From: Candidatus Methylomirabilota bacterium
GTDB taxonomy: Bacteria; Methylomirabilota; Methylomirabilia; Methylomirabilales; JACQHM01
Assembly: GCA_016199025.1 (NCBI GenBank)
Contig: JACQHM010000005.1
Coordinates: 1-5,002 of the forward strand
Direction of reading: 5' to 3'
DNA: 5,002 nucleotides
The notes under the pieces are model-generated. The model ran no database searches. It was given only the letters and a program-made list of their open reading frames with translations, and was not told the origin of the DNA. This document shows positions 1 to 5,002 of the stretch, in pieces. Positions within the stretch are counted from its first letter, which is position 1. The number at the start of each line of letters is the position of its first letter. A program made the translations under genes and the position numbers.

Positions 1-456
1 CCCTTGGACGGCCGTACCTCCTTCTCCATTGGGGTGGCGGTGAACCCAGGGGCCGGTGACCTCGAACTGGAGGTGAAAAAGTTTCAGGAGAAGGTCAATG
101 CCGGAGCCTCGTTTGCCATTACCCAGGCTATCTATGACCCCCAGGTCTTCCTCCGCTTCCGCCAGGCTGTCCGAGACCTCCCCCTCCCCATCCTCGTGGG
201 GGTCATCCCCTTAAAGAGCCATGCGTTCGCCCTTTACCTCCACCGGAACGTCCCGGGCATTAAGATTCCTGAAGCAAGCCTGATCCGGATGGCTAGAGCG
301 ACCAAGGCAGAAGCAAAGGAGGTGGGCCTCTCCATCGTCCTGGAGGTGTTGGAAGAGATCGTCTCAGAGGTAGAGGGCATCCATATCATGCCCATCGGGG
401 ACCAGGAGAGCCTTGGGGCCATCTTGGCCTGGATCGCGCCTCGCCGACAGCCTTGA
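1..456 (+). CDS. metF: Methylenetetrahydrofolate reductase (MetF family), C-terminal part, 5' truncated by the window edge
   Basis: This flavoenzyme family interconverts 5,10-methylene- and 5-methyl-tetrahydrofolate in the cytoplasm, for methionine synthesis or as the methyl-branch reductase of the Wood-Ljungdahl pathway. The frame is open from base 1 and ends at TGA 454-456, giving about 151 residues, roughly half the usual 290-300, so the start lies upstream; the TTG at position 4 is unlikely to be the real start. Family signatures, numbered from base 1, are GVAVNPGA (11-18), a spaced helix ending KVNAGASFAITQ (31-42) with the folate-contacting Thr-Gln pair, then YDPQ, and VPGIKIPEA further on. 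The VNPGA and AITQ wording resembles the MetF half of fused homocysteine methyltransferase/MTHFR proteins and stand-alone MetF of anaerobes, more than E. coli MetF. Whether a methyltransferase domain precedes it cannot be seen. A 164-base gap and a promoter-like element separate it from the next gene, so I see no functional link to the bc genes. Confidence 0.88.
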   Translation, partial: PLDGRTSFSIGVAVNPGAGDLELEVKKFQEKVNAGASFAITQAIYDPQVFLRFRQAVRDLPLPILVGVIPLKSHAFALYLHRNVPGIKIPEASLIRMARATKAEAKEVGLSIVLEVLEEIVSEVEGIHIMPIGDQESLGAILAWIAPRRQP

Positions 457-515
457 CGGAGAGCTTTCCCTATGCTCCCCCTTGGCGGTGACCCTTGGAT
501 GGAAAAAAGGGCAGC

Positions 516-542
516 GGCCACCATTTTTGGCCTTGACAGGCC
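516..542. repeat. Three GGCC-centred half-sites forming two alternative small palindromes over the -35 box
   Basis: GGCCA (516-520) can pair with TGGCC (528-532), and GGCCT (529-533) can pair with AGGCC (538-542). The two pairings share the middle GGCC, so they are mutually exclusive. The second palindrome, with a 4-base centre, overlaps the candidate -35 hexamer. It could be an operator, but such short GC palindromes arise by chance in GC-rich DNA and there is no T-tract to suggest a terminator. Confidence 0.25.
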
Positions 543-559
543 GTTGGTGTTCGTATTAT
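533..559 (+). promoter_or_regulatory. Candidate sigma70-like promoter for the cytochrome bc operon
   Basis: A perfect TTGACA (533-538) is followed 15 bases later by TATTAT (554-559), one mismatch from TATAAT. The next register, TATGAG at 557-562, gives an 18-base spacer but a poorer match. The element lies in the gap after metF and about 60 bases before the cytochrome b start, where an operon promoter is expected. The region around 540-590 is AT-richer than the flanking genes. The 15-base spacer is short, and the organism's sigma-factor preferences are unknown, so this is a candidate only. Confidence 0.42.
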
Positions 560-610
560 GAGTTGATTGTGAGATTGCGAATATTGCCTCCTCATCCTGG
601 AGGTGTAAAC

Positions 611-617
611 AGAGGGG
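611..617 (+). promoter_or_regulatory. Ribosome binding site region of cytochrome b
   Basis: AGAGGGG sits three bases before the ATG at 621, which is close. A stronger GGAGGTG lies at 599-605, but is 15 bases from the ATG and has no start codon at its own ideal distance. The next in-frame ATG (654) has no purine-rich stretch before it, so 621 is the best start. Confidence 0.5.
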
Positions 618-620
618 CCA

Positions 621-1394
621 ATGAAGAGGTTTTTCAGCGAGCTTCGTCAAAAGATGGTAACCTCCCAGGTCTGGCGGTCCATGTTCCGCCATGACTACGC
701 GGACACCCCCCGGAACCGGGTCCTCATGATCATGGCCAATGTCTGGCTCCACCTCCACCCTCCGAAGATCAGGCGTCACGCCCTAAGGATCCGGTTCACC
801 TGGTGTATGGGCGGGATTACCTTTATGATGTTCCTCGTCACGGTCGTCACAGGGGTCGTGCTCATGTTCTACTACCGGCCTGTAGGTGAATACGCCTACG
901 CCGACATGCTGTACCTGAAGCACGATGTCCCCTTTGGGATGATCACTCGGAACATGCATCGGTGGGCCGCCCACGGGATGGTCCTGGCCGTGTGGCTCCA
1001 TATGTTCCGGGTCTTTATGAGCGGGTCCTATAAGCCTCCCAGGGAGTTCAACTGGGTGGTGGGGGTCATCCTCTTGACCCTAACGCTCCTCTTAAGCTTC
1101 ACCGGATACCTTCTCCCCTGGGATCAGCTTTCCATCTGGGCGGTGACTGTCGGGACCAATATGGCCAGGGCGACGCCTCTCTTGGGTCACGAGGGCCCCT
1201 TCGCCGAGATGGTCGGGGTGACCCCCCGGTATGATGCGAGAGCCTTTCTCTTGGGAGGGACCCTCGTCGGTCCCCCGACCCTTCTTCGGTTCTATGTGCT
1301 TCATTGTATCTTCCTGCCCATCCTGGCCAGCCTCCTCATGATCGTTCACTTCTGGAGGATCAGGAAGGATGGGGGGGTCTCCGGTCCCCTCTAA
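621..1394 (+). CDS. Cytochrome b, N-terminal half (b6-type) of a quinol:cytochrome c oxidoreductase
   Basis: This is the membrane subunit that carries the two b haems and passes electrons across the membrane during the Q cycle. It has 257 residues and four predicted helices: A 57-85, B 112-134, C 145-165 and D 220-248. Haem ligands are His113 and His127 in helix B (in HRWAAH and LHMFR) and His228 and His243 in helix D. The helix-D ligands are 15 positions apart, as in cytochrome b6; I recall 14 for mitochondrial cytochrome b. Cys62 in WCMGGIT aligns with Cys35 of b6, which binds haem c_i/c_n covalently. The PWDQ motif (167-170) belongs to the quinol-oxidation side, and the C-terminal IRK...SGPL ending is also b6-like. 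The N-terminus before helix A is about 27 residues longer than in plant b6. The split into two genes, with the partner directly downstream, agrees with a b6f-type organisation. Equivalent to petB/qcrB; exact orthology is untested. Confidence 0.95.
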   Translation: MKRFFSELRQKMVTSQVWRSMFRHDYADTPRNRVLMIMANVWLHLHPPKIRRHALRIRFTWCMGGITFMMFLVTVVTGVVLMFYYRPVGEYAYADMLYLKHDVPFGMITRNMHRWAAHGMVLAVWLHMFRVFMSGSYKPPREFNWVVGVILLTLTLLLSFTGYLLPWDQLSIWAVTVGTNMARATPLLGHEGPFAEMVGVTPRYDARAFLLGGTLVGPPTLLRFYVLHCIFLPILASLLMIVHFWRIRKDGGVSGPL

Positions 1395-1397
1395 AAG

Positions 1398-1472
1398 ATA
1401 GGGTGTAGGGTGTAGGGTTTAGGATTTCGTGAATCCCTTTTCCAACCTTACACCCCAAACCCTAAACCCTAT
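1398..1472. repeat. Inverted repeat built from telomere-like heptamers
   Basis: The left arm (1398-1426) holds four period-7 units: TAGGGTG, TAGGGTG, TAGGGTT, TAGGATT. The right arm (1444-1472, with the same period continuing to 1478) holds AACCTTA, CACCCCA, AACCCTA, AACCCTA. The arms pair at 23 of 29 positions around a 17-base loop. A shifted register, 1414-1423 against 1461-1470, pairs ten bases without mismatch. The element begins four bases after the cytochrome b stop and ends 16 bases before the chosen start of the next gene. It could fold as an mRNA hairpin between the cistrons. It has no T-tract, so it is not a standard intrinsic terminator. Function is unknown. Confidence 0.8.
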
Positions 1473-1476
1473 ACCC

Positions 1477-1482
1477 AAGGTG
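1477..1482 (+). promoter_or_regulatory. Ribosome binding site that decides the start of the cytochrome b C-terminal gene
   Basis: AAGGTG lies six bases before the ATG at 1489. The alternative in-frame GTG at 1429 lies in the loop of the heptamer inverted repeat and has no Shine-Dalgarno sequence before it. The 20 residues it would add are mostly translation of the repeat. The start at 1489 is preferred. Confidence 0.6.
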
Positions 1483-1488
1483 TTTGAG

Positions 1489-2382
1489 ATGGCCGAGCCT
1501 GAACGTGCGAAGGTGGTGGAGCAGAAGGCGCCTCCGGCAGTGAAACCTTCTGCGAAGCCTGTTAAGCGGCTGAGCCCTCTCGAGGACCGGCTCCACACCT
1601 GGCCGTATCTCGTCCGGTCAGAGTTCGTGTGCGCCATCATCGTCCTCGCCCTCCTGACCGTCTGGGGCATCGTGATCAATGCCCCCCTGGAGGAACCGTC
1701 CAACCCCGCCCAGACCCCCAACCCCAGCAAAGCCCCCTGGTACTTCCTGGGCCTCCAGGAGATGCTCGTCTACTTCGACCCCTGGATGGCAGGGGTAGTC
1801 TTCCCGAGCCTGATCATCGTGGGCCTGATGCTCATCCCCTTCATCGACGTGAACCCGAAGGGGAATGGGTATTATACGTTCATCGAGCGCCCCTTTGCCG
1901 TTACCATCTTTCTCTTCGGTTTCCTCATCCTTTGGGTGAGCCTCATCATCGTGGGCGTTTTCTTCAGGGGGCCGGGGTGGTACCTGTTCTGGCCTTGGGA
2001 GAGATGGGACCCGCATAAGGTGGTCGCCATCACCAATGTGGACCTCCCCTATTGGGACATCGGGGGGACCGGTCTCCCGTTCAAGTGGATGGGGAACCCT
2101 AAGGTGAAGGACCTCCCGCTGATAGGGGGGGGTGTAGCGGGAACGGCCTTGGGGGAGGTGGAGCTCCTGGGCCTCTTCCTGGTCATCGTCTATTATGGCT
2201 TGGCGGTTACCTTTTATTTGTGGAAGGTGACCAGAAGCGAAACCCTCCGGCAGTTGGGCCCTGTCCGGTACGGCATTGTTGCCTTCCTCTTTCTCACAAT
2301 GATGGGTCTCCCTATAAAGATTTTCCTCCGGATCTTCTTCAACATTAAGTATCTCTGGGTGACGCCCTGGTTTAACATCTGA
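1489..2382 (+). CDS. Cytochrome b C-terminal half / enlarged subunit IV of the bc complex
   Basis: The product has 297 residues from ATG 1489. It completes the quinol-oxidation site with the upstream subunit, in the membrane. A Pro/Lys/Ala-rich cytoplasmic tail (about 1-35) is followed by predicted helices at 45-64, 98-118, 135-158, 225-246 and 260-283. Plant subunit IV has about 160 residues and three helices. The ef-loop motif that usually reads PEWY reads APWY at 82-85 (within SKAPWYF), so Pro83 replaces the catalytic-site Glu; variants here are known in divergent bc complexes. Between helices 3 and 4 is an insert (159-222) opening with a Trp-rich GPGWYLFWPWERWDP stretch. By the positive-inside rule it lies on the outer face: the 246-260 loop has K246, R249, R254 and R260 and is inside. 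A longer form from GTG 1429 is possible but not favoured. The spacing of 45 bases to the cytochrome c gene suits an operon. Comparable to petD/qcrC-type genes; identity to a named ortholog is not claimed. Confidence 0.92.
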   Translation: MAEPERAKVVEQKAPPAVKPSAKPVKRLSPLEDRLHTWPYLVRSEFVCAIIVLALLTVWGIVINAPLEEPSNPAQTPNPSKAPWYFLGLQEMLVYFDPWMAGVVFPSLIIVGLMLIPFIDVNPKGNGYYTFIERPFAVTIFLFGFLILWVSLIIVGVFFRGPGWYLFWPWERWDPHKVVAITNVDLPYWDIGGTGLPFKWMGNPKVKDLPLIGGGVAGTALGEVELLGLFLVIVYYGLAVTFYLWKVTRSETLRQLGPVRYGIVAFLFLTMMGLPIKIFLRIFFNIKYLWVTPWFNI

Positions 2383-2427
2383 CCTCTGGCGGGCCCCCTT
2401 TGTGAATGACCGAGGGCTTCTTTTGAG

Positions 2428-5002
2428 ATGTCGTGGTTGAAGAGGCGGCCGAGGCCTGCGGAGAGGACGAGCCTCCGTTTCTGGTTCTTCTTCTGGAGCA
2501 TGGTCCTTCTAGGGGCCACTGCCTGGGCCATCTGGGACGAGGCGAAAGTCCGCCGGCCCTGGAAGGACTACCAGCGGGAATTCCATCGGCTGGAGTACCA
2601 GAGGATCTTGACCGAGTACGAGAAAGCGAAGGAGCAGTTCCAGGCGCCGGAGACCAAGCAGACCTTGGAGAATCTTCAGGAGAAGCTCATCCAGGCCGAG
2701 GGGAGGATTGGAGGTCCTGAGTATCAGAAGGCCCGGCACGATCTGGAAGTCCTGAAGAACCGTCTCGCCGATGTCAGCCAGAGCTGGCAGTTCACCAAAA
2801 GTGAGCTGGAGGAGGCCTACTACTGGTACGAAAAGGCTCTCCCGGAGGGGGATCGCGACAAGGTCCAGCGGCGGAAGGTCGAGGTGGACCGATTGACCGA
2901 AAGGGAAAGGGGATTAAACCGAGAGGTCGAAGAGCTGACGAAGAGGGTCGAGGCGCAAAGCCGGACGGTCAAGCAGTTCACCCAGGATGTGGAAGAGGTC
3001 AAGGGAAAGATCGCCGAGCTCCAGGCCCCGCTGATTGACCTTCAGCGAAGGCTGGAGGTCATCAAGAATCGCCCCCTAGAGGTCAAGCAGGTGGTGATCG
3101 AAGGCTTAGACGTGAACGAGTTCAAGCAGCCGATCGCGCGGGTGGACCGGTGCATGACCTGTCACCTGGGCATCGATCGCCCCGGGTTCGAAGAGGTCCC
3201 CCAAAAGGTCTTTCAGACCCATCCTGATCGGGAGCTGGTCTTCGCCACCCATCCTATCGCCCGCTTCGGCTGCACCATCTGCCATCAAGGCCAGGGACCT
3301 GCTCTGGACAGTGTGGAGTGGGCGCATGGTTACATGGAGCGATGGGACTTTCCCTTGTTGAAGAGGGAGCTCGTCCATGCCTCATGTCGCCGATGCCACA
3401 AGGAGCAGGACGAGGTCCAGCTTGCCCCTTTCTATACCCAGGGCAAGACCCTGTTTGAGACGATGGGCTGTTTCGGCTGTCATAATGTGAGGGGGTACGA
3501 GAAAGCGGAGAAGGTGGGGCCGGATCTCTTGAGGATCAAGGCCAAGGTTGACCCCTCTTGGTTGATCCGGTGGATCCAAAATCCTAAAGGGTACCTCCCC
3601 CGGACCAAGATGCCAAACTTTACACTCCGGGAAGACGAGGCCATCTCGATCGCCGCCTATCTCCTTCAGGCCTCGGATCTGGAAGAACCGCCGCTGGGCC
3701 AATATCCCGGAGGGGAACCGGCCAAGGGGAAGGAGCTGGTGGCCAAGCTTGGCTGTCTGGGCTGTCACCGGGTAGGGGATGAGTTCCCTCCGCCGCCTCA
3801 GCCTGCCAAGATGGACCCGGCGGAGGAGATCCTGACCCGATTTGACTTTGCCCCGGACCTGGGACAGGTCGGGAGCAAGGTCAATGCCGATTGGCTCTTC
3901 CGGTGGGTCAAGGATCCAAAGCGTTTCAGGCCGACGACCAAGATGCCGAACCTACGGCTCTCCGATGAGGAGGCCGGTCACATCACGGCCTATCTGATGA
4001 CGTTGGGAGGGAACCGTCCAATCAAGGAGCTGGAGCAAGAGCTTCAGAGGCCCGAGCGGGTCAAGGAAGGGGAGCGGCTCATCTTGAAGAGGGGCTGCTT
4101 CGGCTGCCACGAGATCAAGGGCTTTGAGAAGGCCGAGCGGATTGCCCCCGACTTGAGTGCCTTCGGGCGAAAGCGCCTCCTGGAGCTCTTCTTTGGTCAC
4201 GCCTTCCACGTGAAGGAGACCTGGGAGGACTGGGCCTTTTGGAAGCTAAAGGATCCGCAAATCTATCAGACGGAACAGGCTCCTCAAATCATGCCCAACT
4301 TCGGCTTTACTGACCAGGAGGTCCTCGCCCTTCGCGTCTGGTTGAAGAGCCTGACCGGCGACGTGGCCCCGGAAGGCTACGCAAGAACCTTGAGCGATCA
4401 GGAGAAGGCCTTTCAGGAGGGGAGGAGGCTGGTCAGGAAATACAACTGTGTGGGCTGTCATATTGTCGAGGTAAAAGGGGGGAAGATCCGAGCCTACTAC
4501 GACAGCCCGAACCTGGCCCCGCCTCCCCTGGAGGTCGGGGAGCTCCATGAGGGGGAGAAGGTCCAGGCCCCCTGGCTCTTCAGCTTCCTCAAGCGTCCCA
4601 TTCCCTTGAGACCTTGGCTCCAGGTCCGGATGCCGACCTTCGGCCTCTCCGACGAGGAGGCAACGGGGCTGGTCCGGTATTTCGCCATCCTGGGCCGGCA
4701 GCGCTTTCCTTATGAGTTTGTCAATGGGATGGCGCCGAGGGAGCACCTCCAGGCGGGAAGAACGTTGGTCTCGAAGGACTACTTGGATTGCTTCAGTTGT
4801 CATCAGCAAGGGGAGAGGAAGCCTGAGGGACCGCCCGAGGGGTGGGCGCCGGACCTGACCTTGGCGAAGACCAGGCTCCGGCCCGACTGGATCGTCAAGT
4901 GGCTCCAAGATCCTCAGAAGATCCAGCCCGGCACGAAGATGCCCACGTTCTTTGCCGATAAGGATTCGGGACCGGAGGACATCCTGGGCGGTGATGAGGA
5001 GC
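2428..5002 (+). CDS. Membrane-anchored multihaem c-type cytochrome with coiled coil and tandem cytochrome c domains, 3' truncated
   Basis: This is probably the electron-accepting cytochrome subunit of the bc complex, in the place of cytochrome f/c1, on the outer face of the membrane. The frame is open from ATG 2428 to the window end (858 codons), so the C-terminus is missing. An in-frame TGA at 2407-2409 limits the start; GAGGG at 2412-2416 is a modest ribosome site. Residues 1-17 are basic, 18-36 form one membrane anchor, and about 45-215 are charged and helical. Eight CxxCH motifs start at residues 242, 282, 320, 348, 443, 557, 674 and 788. The last five each precede a candidate axial Met in a MPN or MPT motif (395, 506, 622, 735, 838), as in class I cytochromes c. 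It follows the subunit IV gene by 45 bases on the same strand. Similar coiled-coil/triheme proteins occur, as I recall, in Planctomycetota and related phyla, without an assigned role. The acceptor beyond it is unknown. Confidence 0.93.
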   Translation, partial: MSWLKRRPRPAERTSLRFWFFFWSMVLLGATAWAIWDEAKVRRPWKDYQREFHRLEYQRILTEYEKAKEQFQAPETKQTLENLQEKLIQAEGRIGGPEYQKARHDLEVLKNRLADVSQSWQFTKSELEEAYYWYEKALPEGDRDKVQRRKVEVDRLTERERGLNREVEELTKRVEAQSRTVKQFTQDVEEVKGKIAELQAPLIDLQRRLEVIKNRPLEVKQVVIEGLDVNEFKQPIARVDRCMTCHLGIDRPGFEEVPQKVFQTHPDRELVFATHPIARFGCTICHQGQGPALDSVEWAHGYMERWDFPLLKRELVHASCRRCHKEQDEVQLAPFYTQGKTLFETMGCFGCHNVRGYEKAEKVGPDLLRIKAKVDPSWLIRWIQNPKGYLPRTKMPNFTLREDEAISIAAYLLQASDLEEPPLGQYPGGEPAKGKELVAKLGCLGCHRVGDEFPPPPQPAKMDPAEEILTRFDFAPDLGQVGSKVNADWLFRWVKDPKRFRPTTKMPNLRLSDEEAGHITAYLMTLGGNRPIKELEQELQRPERVKEGERLILKRGCFGCHEIKGFEKAERIAPDLSAFGRKRLLELFFGHAFHVKETWEDWAFWKLKDPQIYQTEQAPQIMPNFGFTDQEVLALRVWLKSLTGDVAPEGYARTLSDQEKAFQEGRRLVRKYNCVGCHIVEVKGGKIRAYYDSPNLAPPPLEVGELHEGEKVQAPWLFSFLKRPIPLRPWLQVRMPTFGLSDEEATGLVRYFAILGRQRFPYEFVNGMAPREHLQAGRTLVSKDYLDCFSCHQQGERKPEGPPEGWAPDLTLAKTRLRPDWIVKWLQDPQKIQPGTKMPTFFADKDSGPEDILGGDEE
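2479..3072 (+). other. Membrane anchor and long coiled-coil spacer of the multihaem cytochrome
   Basis: Residues 18-36 are a hydrophobic, Trp/Phe-rich helix after a Lys/Arg-rich start, which predicts the N-terminus inside and everything later outside, where haem c is attached. Residues 45-215 are dominated by Glu, Lys, Arg, Gln and Leu and contain no Cys. Likely breaks fall at GGPEY (95-99), at LPEGD (138-142) and near APL (200-202), so it may fold back as antiparallel helices and not as one rod. It separates the anchor from the first haem (residue 242) by about 200 residues. Coiled-coil assignment is by eye. Confidence 0.75.
3151..3399 (+). other. Triheme module with CMTCH, CTICH and CRRCH
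   Basis: Three haem motifs at residues 242-246, 282-286 and 320-324 are packed into 83 residues. No MPN/MPT motif lies between them; instead His265, His275, His300 and His317 are available as distal ligands, so bis-His, low-potential haems are likely. The wording CMTCHLGID followed by THP and FGCTICHQGQG is a recognisable conserved pattern that I have met in uncharacterised multihaem cytochromes. This module differs from the class I domains that follow. It would be the first haem group after the coiled coil. Ligand assignments are inference. Confidence 0.75.
3469..5002 (+). other. At least five tandem class I cytochrome c domains
   Basis: CxxCH motifs start at residues 348 (CFGCH), 443 (CLGCH), 557 (CFGCH), 674 (CVGCH) and 788 (CFSCH), spaced 95, 114, 117 and 114 residues apart. 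Domains 1, 2, 3 and 5 keep a [GA]PDL motif after the haem, and domains 1, 2 and 5 keep a W..[KR]W segment and a TKMP Met-ligand motif. Domains 3 and 4 are divergent: domain 3 has QIMP and a rebuilt middle, and domain 4 has RMP and lacks PDL. The pattern suggests internal duplication followed by divergence. Domain 5 is cut after its Met by the window edge, and more domains may follow. Confidence 0.88.

Noticed and set aside
458..480. Possible metF terminator hairpin (GGAGAGC with GCTCCCC, 9-base loop)
   Set aside because: The seven-pair stem has a mismatch and no T-run follows, so it does not meet the pattern of an intrinsic terminator.
413..694. 93-codon + strand frame spanning the metF to cytochrome b gap
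   Set aside because: It overlaps both flanking genes, has no family features, and the gap has promoter-like content instead.
234..779. 181-codon open frame on the - strand across the metF end and cytochrome b start
   Set aside because: It overlaps two well-supported genes and has no recognisable motif; a reading-frame shadow.
1429..1488. N-terminal extension of the second cytochrome b gene from GTG 1429
   Set aside because: The extra 20 residues are encoded largely by the heptamer repeat, the GTG has no ribosome site, and ATG 1489 has AAGGTG at good spacing.
2406..2426. Six-codon ATG-to-TGA mini-frame just before the cytochrome c gene
   Set aside because: Far too short to support as a gene or leader peptide; it shows no regulatory hairpin or codon pattern.
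2433..2720. 95-codon + strand frame overlapping the start of the multihaem cytochrome
   Set aside because: It is out of frame with the membrane anchor and coiled coil, which have proper start context and continue into the haem domains.
4246..4908. 220-codon open frame on the - strand
   Set aside because: It lies wholly inside the cytochrome gene, whose + frame has haem motifs and Met ligands; the reverse product has no recognisable domain and is a shadow of GC-biased codons.

Overview
The window is one strand-consistent stretch of a GC-rich bacterial genome, with all four recognisable genes on the + strand. They are the 3' end of a methylenetetrahydrofolate reductase gene (1-456), a b6-type cytochrome b gene (621-1394), a gene for an enlarged subunit IV / cytochrome b C-terminal half (start placed at 1489, end 2382), and a very large multihaem c-type cytochrome gene (2428 to beyond the window end). 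Codons are strongly biased to G/C-ending forms (AAG, GAG, CTC, ATC, with CGG and AGG for Arg). No tRNA, rRNA, CRISPR array or transposase was seen.

The last three genes look like one operon for a quinol:cytochrome c oxidoreductase of the Rieske/cytochrome b class. The 164-base gap after metF holds a plausible sigma70-like promoter (533-559), so the bc genes are probably transcribed apart from metF. Cytochrome b is split as in b6f complexes. The first half has the four haem-ligating histidines at b6-type spacing and a cysteine (Cys62) at the position of the b6 residue that carries the extra haem c_i/c_n. The second half carries the quinol-oxidation loop with APWY where PEWY is usual. It has about five membrane segments instead of the three of plant subunit IV, plus a Trp-rich insert of about 60 residues predicted on the outer face.

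The third subunit replaces cytochrome f or c1 with something much larger: a single N-terminal membrane anchor, about 170 residues of charged coiled coil, three closely spaced CxxCH motifs, and then at least five tandem class I cytochrome c domains, each with a candidate axial Met. Eight CxxCH motifs lie in the 858 codons visible, and the frame is still open at the window end. No Rieske iron-sulfur gene lies in the window, and the gene directly upstream is metF, so the Rieske protein must be downstream, elsewhere, or absent.

Between the two cytochrome b halves lies an imperfect inverted repeat made of telomere-like heptamers (TAGGGTG/TAGGGTT and complements). It runs in frame with the second gene and can mislead start-site calls. 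The gene set and style suggest an anaerobic or facultative bacterium with menaquinone-based respiration, such as Desulfobacterota, Nitrospirota, NC10 or a related candidate phylum. That placement is inference from remembered family resemblance, not from a marker gene.
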